Origin: Actinomycetes bacterium
Lineage (GTDB): Bacteria > Actinomycetota > Acidimicrobiia > Acidimicrobiales > Palsa-688
Length of the DNA: 8,712 nt
NCBI GenBank assembly: GCA_021808425.1
Contig: JAKBBS010000142.1
Location: 1 to 8,712, forward strand
Reading direction: 5' to 3'
Both the position numbers and the translations under genes were made by a program. This document shows, in pieces, positions 5,673-8,712 of the stretch (positions are counted from its first letter, which is position 1; each line of letters starts with the position of its first letter). The notes beneath the pieces were generated by a model, which had not been told where the DNA came from, searched no databases, and was given only the letters and a program-made list of their open reading frames with translations.

Positions 5673-6182
5673 TCAGCAGGCGGGAAAGGTGATCGAGCTG
5701 CTGAGTGAGTCGGTTGACCACCGTTGCTCCTGGTCGACATAAAAACCGACACGTGGTGCAGCTTGAAGTGAGACGTGGGTTCCATCAGAACAGGTGGTCG
5801 TCGGGGCCGAGGCTACGCCAGACATGTTTGCGTAGCCGCAATCGGCGACGAAGTGATCGCTGGGAAGCTGGTTCCAGGGGGCAAGCCCATGTCCAAGGAA
5901 CCGCTGGGCCAGATAGCTGACCTTTCCGGCCGTGGTGGGGCTGATGAGGACAATCCTCATCCCTGATTGGGTGCCCGGAGGCAGGTGAAAAGCGGTGCAG
6001 ACCTCGTTTGCGAGCCGTAACGAGCTGCTAGTGCCCTTCCCGCTGCCACACGACGCCAGCGGGATCGGCACGATCACTATCGACGCCAAAACGATGACGC
6101 TCCTGAAAGGCGGAACCGTCCTCCGTGCATCGCCTGCACCCGTACATGATGTCTCATTCGGCCCCAGAGAAACCGAAGCCAC
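5673..6182 (-). CDS. Predicted lipoprotein (element 3 cargo)
   Basis: The frame contains a bacterial lipoprotein signal: basic residues (DARRTVPPFRS), a hydrophobic core VIVLASIVIVPIP, and the lipobox LASC followed by GSGKGTSSS. This places the mature protein outside the membrane. With the GTG at 6182 (GGAG five bases upstream) the product has 169 residues and the lipobox cysteine is residue 45; a later TTG near residue 32, behind AGGAG, is an alternative but would leave almost no basic region. The mature part has cysteines in VADCGYANM, TTTCSDGTHV and at the C-terminus (ITFPAC). The open frame extends much further right but there it is antisense to rep. No family is recognised. It is divergent from rep, 94 bp apart. 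Confidence 0.6.
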   Translation of the reverse strand: MASVSLGPNETSCTGAGDARRTVPPFRSVIVLASIVIVPIPLASCGSGKGTSSSLRLANEVCTAFHLPPGTQSGMRIVLISPTTAGKVSYLAQRFLGHGLAPWNQLPSDHFVADCGYANMSGVASAPTTTCSDGTHVSLQAAPRVGFYVDQEQRWSTDSLSSSITFPAC

Positions 6183-6276
6183 TTCGACTCCAGGCGACGC
6201 GTCGAAGCCGTCACACCCCGAGCGCACAATACGGACATGCCGCACTCCACCAGATTCGACAACCTGTAGGAGAGCC
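6183..6276. promoter_or_regulatory. Divergent promoter region between lipoprotein gene and rep
   Basis: This 94-bp gap must drive rep rightwards and the lipoprotein gene leftwards. GCCGTCACA (about 6211) and GCACAATACGGACA (about 6226-6239) are shared with the region upstream of the element 1 rep (about 277-309), although the rest has diverged, which suggests a promoter or operator under constraint. Clear -35/-10 pairs cannot be assigned. A TAGGAGAG ribosome binding site (6267-6274) precedes the rep ATG. Confidence 0.4.
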
Positions 6277-7608
6277 ATGCCTCGTGAGCGGTTCTTCGTG
6301 GAGGTCGCACCCGGGTACGTAAGACTGCGCCACCAGCTCGGCCTCCGGGCCAAGTTCGGGAGGGGGCGCCTGAACCCGCTGACCATGCAGGTCGTGCGTG
6401 CCCTGGAGGATCTGGAGGAGGCCGGCGACTCGATCGAGTTCGAGCCGCTTGACCCCGACGAGGAAGCACAGCTTCTCGCCGAAGAGGAGGAAGAGCGCCG
6501 CTGGAACGAGGAGGCATTCTTCGACAGCCTCGAGCCATGGGAGATTGAGGAGTACTTCGAGTCAAAGGAACTCGAGGCGGCCAGGAAGGCAGCAGAGGCA
6601 CGACTCGGACGGGGAGCGAAGGGGATGTCGGATCGGAGCAGGCGTGAGATGTGGCGCTGGGTCCTATCGCTGCCCTTCGACATGCTCGGCGACCGGCCGC
6701 TGTGGATCACGCTCACGTATCCCGGCGACTGGCGGCCCTGGGTGCCCGACGGACCGACCCTCGAACGACACCGCCGGGCGTTCGGGGAGGCCTGGTTCCG
6801 TGCCTTCGGGGAGCGGCCGGTGGGGTTCTGGTCGAAGGAGTTCCAACTGGCCGAAGGGCGCCCGCACATCCACCTGCTCATGAAGGGCCCGGATTCGATG
6901 TCGGAGTTCGACTACCTGGGCTTCCAGATCCTCACCCGGCTCGGCAATCAGAACGTGCGCAAGCTGGGAAAGCACCAGGGCCGCCACTGGACCCCGCCCA
7001 TCGGGGGAGGCTACGGCGGCCAGACAGCCGCCGAACTGCTCAGAATCTGGTCCAACATCGTCACTAGCGGCACCGACGAGAAGCACGCCCGGCGAGGCGT
7101 CAATGTGCGCACCGTCTTCTACGCCAAGGACGGCCGCGTCGCCCAGACCATGCGCCGCTCGGCCATCGCCGCCTACATGGCCGGCGAGGCCGCCAAAGCG
7201 AAGCAAAAGATCCCGCCCGACGACTTCGGCACCGTCGGCCGCTACTTCGGGACCTTCGGCTACCGGGCCGGCTTCAAACCCACTGTGGAGCTGCTCCAAG
7301 TCGAGGAGGATGTCTGGCAGCAGATGAACCGTCGGCTCACCCTGCTCGACGCACTGAAGAAGCGAGCTAGAGGAAGACCGGTCAGCGATGACGCCAAGAA
7401 ACGCAAGCACTGGCAGGGACTGACCGTCGGCGGTATCGGTCCCGACGAGTACGGGAAGCTGTACGCCCGATCGTACGAAGCGGCGGTCCGCACACGGGAA
7501 CGAACGGCAGCACGAAGAGCCATCGCATCTGGAGTGACCGATGGCGATCACGACCGGACGCTGGCGGCCGGCCGCCCCCAGGGCGGTGAGGCCGCCCCGA
7601 TCAGCTAG
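6277..7608 (+). CDS. rep: HUH-type rolling-circle replication initiator (REP_ORF2-G2P-like)
   Basis: This 443-residue protein has the three motifs of HUH endonucleases: motif I WITLTYPGDW (143-152), motif II GRPHIHLLM with the metal-binding histidines at 197 and 199, and a motif III candidate AIAAYMAGEAAKAKQK with Tyr300 and Lys307. Such proteins nick one strand at an origin, stay linked through the tyrosine and start rolling-circle replication. An acidic, probably helical N-terminal region (about 45-105) precedes the catalytic domain; a basic C-terminal tail follows 365. The ATG is chosen over the longer frame because of TAGGAGAG just upstream and the match to the element 1 copy. The gene is convergent with int, sharing CTAG at 7605-7608 as stop codons on both strands. 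It is the only intact copy of three. Confidence 0.88.
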   Translation: MPRERFFVEVAPGYVRLRHQLGLRAKFGRGRLNPLTMQVVRALEDLEEAGDSIEFEPLDPDEEAQLLAEEEEERRWNEEAFFDSLEPWEIEEYFESKELEAARKAAEARLGRGAKGMSDRSRREMWRWVLSLPFDMLGDRPLWITLTYPGDWRPWVPDGPTLERHRRAFGEAWFRAFGERPVGFWSKEFQLAEGRPHIHLLMKGPDSMSEFDYLGFQILTRLGNQNVRKLGKHQGRHWTPPIGGGYGGQTAAELLRIWSNIVTSGTDEKHARRGVNVRTVFYAKDGRVAQTMRRSAIAAYMAGEAAKAKQKIPPDDFGTVGRYFGTFGYRAGFKPTVELLQVEEDVWQQMNRRLTLLDALKKRARGRPVSDDAKKRKHWQGLTVGGIGPDEYGKLYARSYEAAVRTRERTAARRAIASGVTDGDHDRTLAAGRPQGGEAAPIS

Positions 7609-8591
7609 TCCAGGACCTGGGCGGCCCGGCGGATCACCCCAGTATCGAGAGGATCTATGTAGCTACGCATGGTCGTGGCCGGGTTGGCGTGACCCAGCAC
7701 CTTCTGGATGTCGAGCAGGTCGAAGTAGTGGGCCCCGTCCTCGGACACGGCCCGGTGCAGTATCCCGGCGGCTGTCCTGCGGAGGTCGTGCGGGCTCATG
7801 TGCCCGAGGCCCGCCTCCTCGGCGCGCAGCCGGACCAGCTTGGCGACGCTCGCCGGCGTCTTGAACGGTTGGCCCCATGAGATTGCCCCTACTCCCACGC
7901 CGGTCTTCTGGCGGCAAACCACCGGCTCCGAAGATCGCAGCGGCCGGCGGAGCGCTTCGACGTAGCGGTCCAGGTAGTCGTCGAGGAGCTCGAAGAGGGC
8001 CGGACCGATCGCCACCTTCCGGGGACGGTTCTTCTTCCCGATCCACTCGATGGTCGGCTCGGACCGAAGCCGGAGGTCACCAACTGACAACCGGATGATC
8101 TCGGTCACCCGCATGCCGGCCAACCCGAATCGCAGCACCAGTTCGTCGCGCCGGCCGACGTCGGAACCGTCGCAGGTACCGAGAAGCGAGCCGTACGCTT
8201 CCTCGTGCGTCAGCCACCGGGCCGGGTACGTCCCCTGCAGCTTCCCGTACAGCGGCGGCGTTGTCCGCAACGGGTTCTCCCGACTGCTCAGCTCCTCCAC
8301 CAGCGCCGGATCGGCCTCACCCACCCGGACGCACCAGCGCAAGAAGGTGCACACCCGGGCCAGCCGGTTTCGCCGGGTGTTATTGGCCCGAGACCGGGCC
8401 ACCCAATGGTTCACCGCCGCGTCGGTGAGCGCCCAGGGATGAGAAACTCCGCAGTAGGCGAACAGAGCCGTCAGCTCCTGCCGGTATTGGCGGGCCGTCG
8501 CCTCATTTGTATACCGGCTACAGAAGCGGTCTATCAGTGCATCCGATGCCTGGTGATGGTCATCGGACGCAAAGAGCCGAATTAATTCTGT
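7605..8591 (-). CDS. int: Tyrosine recombinase body, cut from its start codon by integration
   Basis: All catalytic motifs are present. In the numbering of the rejoined 354-residue protein they are Arg187 ([10 protein letters not shown]), the beta-hairpin lysine region ([11 protein letters not shown]), His294 and Arg297 ([11 protein letters not shown]), His327 ([10 protein letters not shown]) and the nucleophile Tyr337 (MRSYIDPLD). The N-terminal core-binding domain ([26 protein letters not shown]) lies upstream of the first GTG at 8414, so that GTG would give a truncated protein. From there back to the att site and on into rpsJ the frame is open but has no ATG, GTG or TTG. The natural start is therefore the GTG at 3957, joined only in the circular form. 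As integrated, the gene lies just behind rpsJ and is probably transcribed from it but poorly translated. Confidence 0.92.
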   Translation of the reverse strand, partial: TELIRLFASDDHHQASDALIDRFCSRYTNEATARQYRQELTALFAYCGVSHPWALTDAAVNHWVARSRANNTRRNRLARVCTFLRWCVRVGEADPALVEELSSRENPLRTTPPLYGKLQGTYPARWLTHEEAYGSLLGTCDGSDVGRRDELVLRFGLAGMRVTEIIRLSVGDLRLRSEPTIEWIGKKNRPRKVAIGPALFELLDDYLDRYVEALRRPLRSSEPVVCRQKTGVGVGAISWGQPFKTPASVAKLVRLRAEEAGLGHMSPHDLRRTAAGILHRAVSEDGAHYFDLLDIQKVLGHANPATTMRSYIDPLDTGVIRRAAQVLD

Positions 8592-8603
8592 TGTATCTTG
8601 ATC
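8582..8603. repeat. att copy 3 at the rpsJ 3' end (rpsJ/element 3 junction)
   Basis: TTAATTCTGTTGTATCTTGA (8582-8601) differs from the two left copies at two positions, both synonymous for S10 (CAG/CAA and AAC/AAT). TGTATCTTGATC at 8592-8603 is identical to 3880-3891. Similarity ends there: the rpsJ side continues TCGATATCC, while the left copies continue into CCC. The stretch is used in two frames, as S10 IKIQQN-stop and as the integrase residues DQDTTEL. Confidence 0.9.
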
Positions 8604-8712
8604 TCGATATCCACACCGGCCGGGAGCTCGATGCGCTGGAGGGAGTCCACCGTCTTGGGCGTGTGCTCGACGATGTCGAGCAACCTCTTGTGGACCCGCA
8701 TCTCGAAGTGCT
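8582..8712 (-). CDS. rpsJ: 30S ribosomal protein S10, C-terminal part
   Basis: On the minus strand the frame reads [20 protein letters not shown], then [12 protein letters not shown] and [14 protein letters not shown]. This is the well conserved C-terminus of S10, a small-subunit protein that also takes part in transcription antitermination with NusB. The 5' part lies beyond the window edge. The last six codons fall inside the att sequence, so the present 3' end was supplied by the inserted element while the protein was preserved. Downstream lies the element stack, not the rplC expected in the usual S10 operon order. Confidence 0.96.
   Translation of the reverse strand, partial: HFEMRVHKRLLDIVEHTPKTVDSLQRIELPAGVDIEIKIQQN

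Noticed and set aside
5673..6881. A 402-residue minus-strand protein covering the lipoprotein gene and the first half of rep.
   Set aside because: The right two thirds are antisense to a conserved, motif-rich rep; only the left part has a lipoprotein signature and an own ribosome binding site.
6664..7551. Long minus-strand frame opposite rep.
   Set aside because: It is a GC-driven shadow of the rep reading frame with no recognisable domain.
7605..8414. Integrase starting at the GTG at 8414 (269 residues).
   Set aside because: It would cut off half of the core-binding domain, whose sequence is clearly readable upstream and conserved in the other two copies.
8580..8603. ATT start codon overlapping the rpsJ stop, or a -1 ribosomal frameshift from rpsJ into int.
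   Set aside because: ATT starts are very rare, no slippery heptamer is present in the rpsJ frame, and the rejoined circle supplies a GTG with coupled overlap. It cannot be fully excluded as a low-level route.
265..8603. Element as an inovirus-type filamentous prophage because of the G2P-like Rep.
   Set aside because: No Zot-like morphogenesis ATPase and no row of small coat-protein genes; a small integrative rolling-circle plasmid fits better.
1..8712. CRISPR arrays, tRNA and rRNA genes.
   Set aside because: No regularly spaced repeats and no tRNA-like or rRNA-like sequences were seen; the only direct repeats are the three att copies and the homologous element parts.

Overview
The window reads as high-GC actinobacterial-type chromosome. 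The right edge carries, on the minus strand, the 3' end of rpsJ (ribosomal protein S10). Everything to its left down to about position 300 is a tandem stack of three related integrative elements inserted at the rpsJ stop codon. The marks of insertion are three copies of a ~22-bp sequence (1232-1253, 3870-3891, 8582-8603). Read on the minus strand, each copy spells the S10 tail KIQQN-stop, with synonymous differences between copies.

Element 3 (about 3880-8591, 4,712 bp as a circle) is complete. It holds a hicA-hicB toxin-antitoxin pair, a conserved two-hairpin block that is a candidate replication origin, three small membrane or lipoprotein cargo genes, a HUH-type rolling-circle replication initiator (rep), and a convergent tyrosine recombinase (int). 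Element 2 (about 1242-3879, 2,638 bp) keeps the att site, a DUF4160/DUF2442 pair, a broken hicB, the same hairpin block, one membrane protein and truncated rep and int. Element 1 (about 265-1241) is only a damaged rep and a 53-codon int fragment. The freshest element lies next to rpsJ and the most decayed is farthest away, as expected if newcomers repeatedly insert at the same site. Positions 1-138 are the end of an unrelated gene encoding a BNR-like protein.

The main discovery is that the attachment site of element 3 lies inside its own integrase gene. In the integrated form the catalytic part of int (7605-8591) has no ATG, GTG or TTG start upstream of its core-binding domain, and its frame runs open through the att site into rpsJ. 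If the two ends are joined at the shared 12-bp core, as in the excised circle, the frame continues without a break into the left end and reaches a GTG at 3957. That GTG overlaps the hicB stop (GTGA), and hicB in turn overlaps hicA (ATGA). The circle therefore encodes a coupled hicA-hicB-int operon with a 354-residue integrase, and integration cuts the gene, separating its start from its catalytic body. Element 2 has a homologous int start in the same place, behind DUF4160-DUF2442. This resembles the attP-in-int arrangement known from archaeal SSV-type viruses and from myxophage Mx8, here in a small Rep-encoding element with a toxin-antitoxin-like module fused to the integrase transcript.
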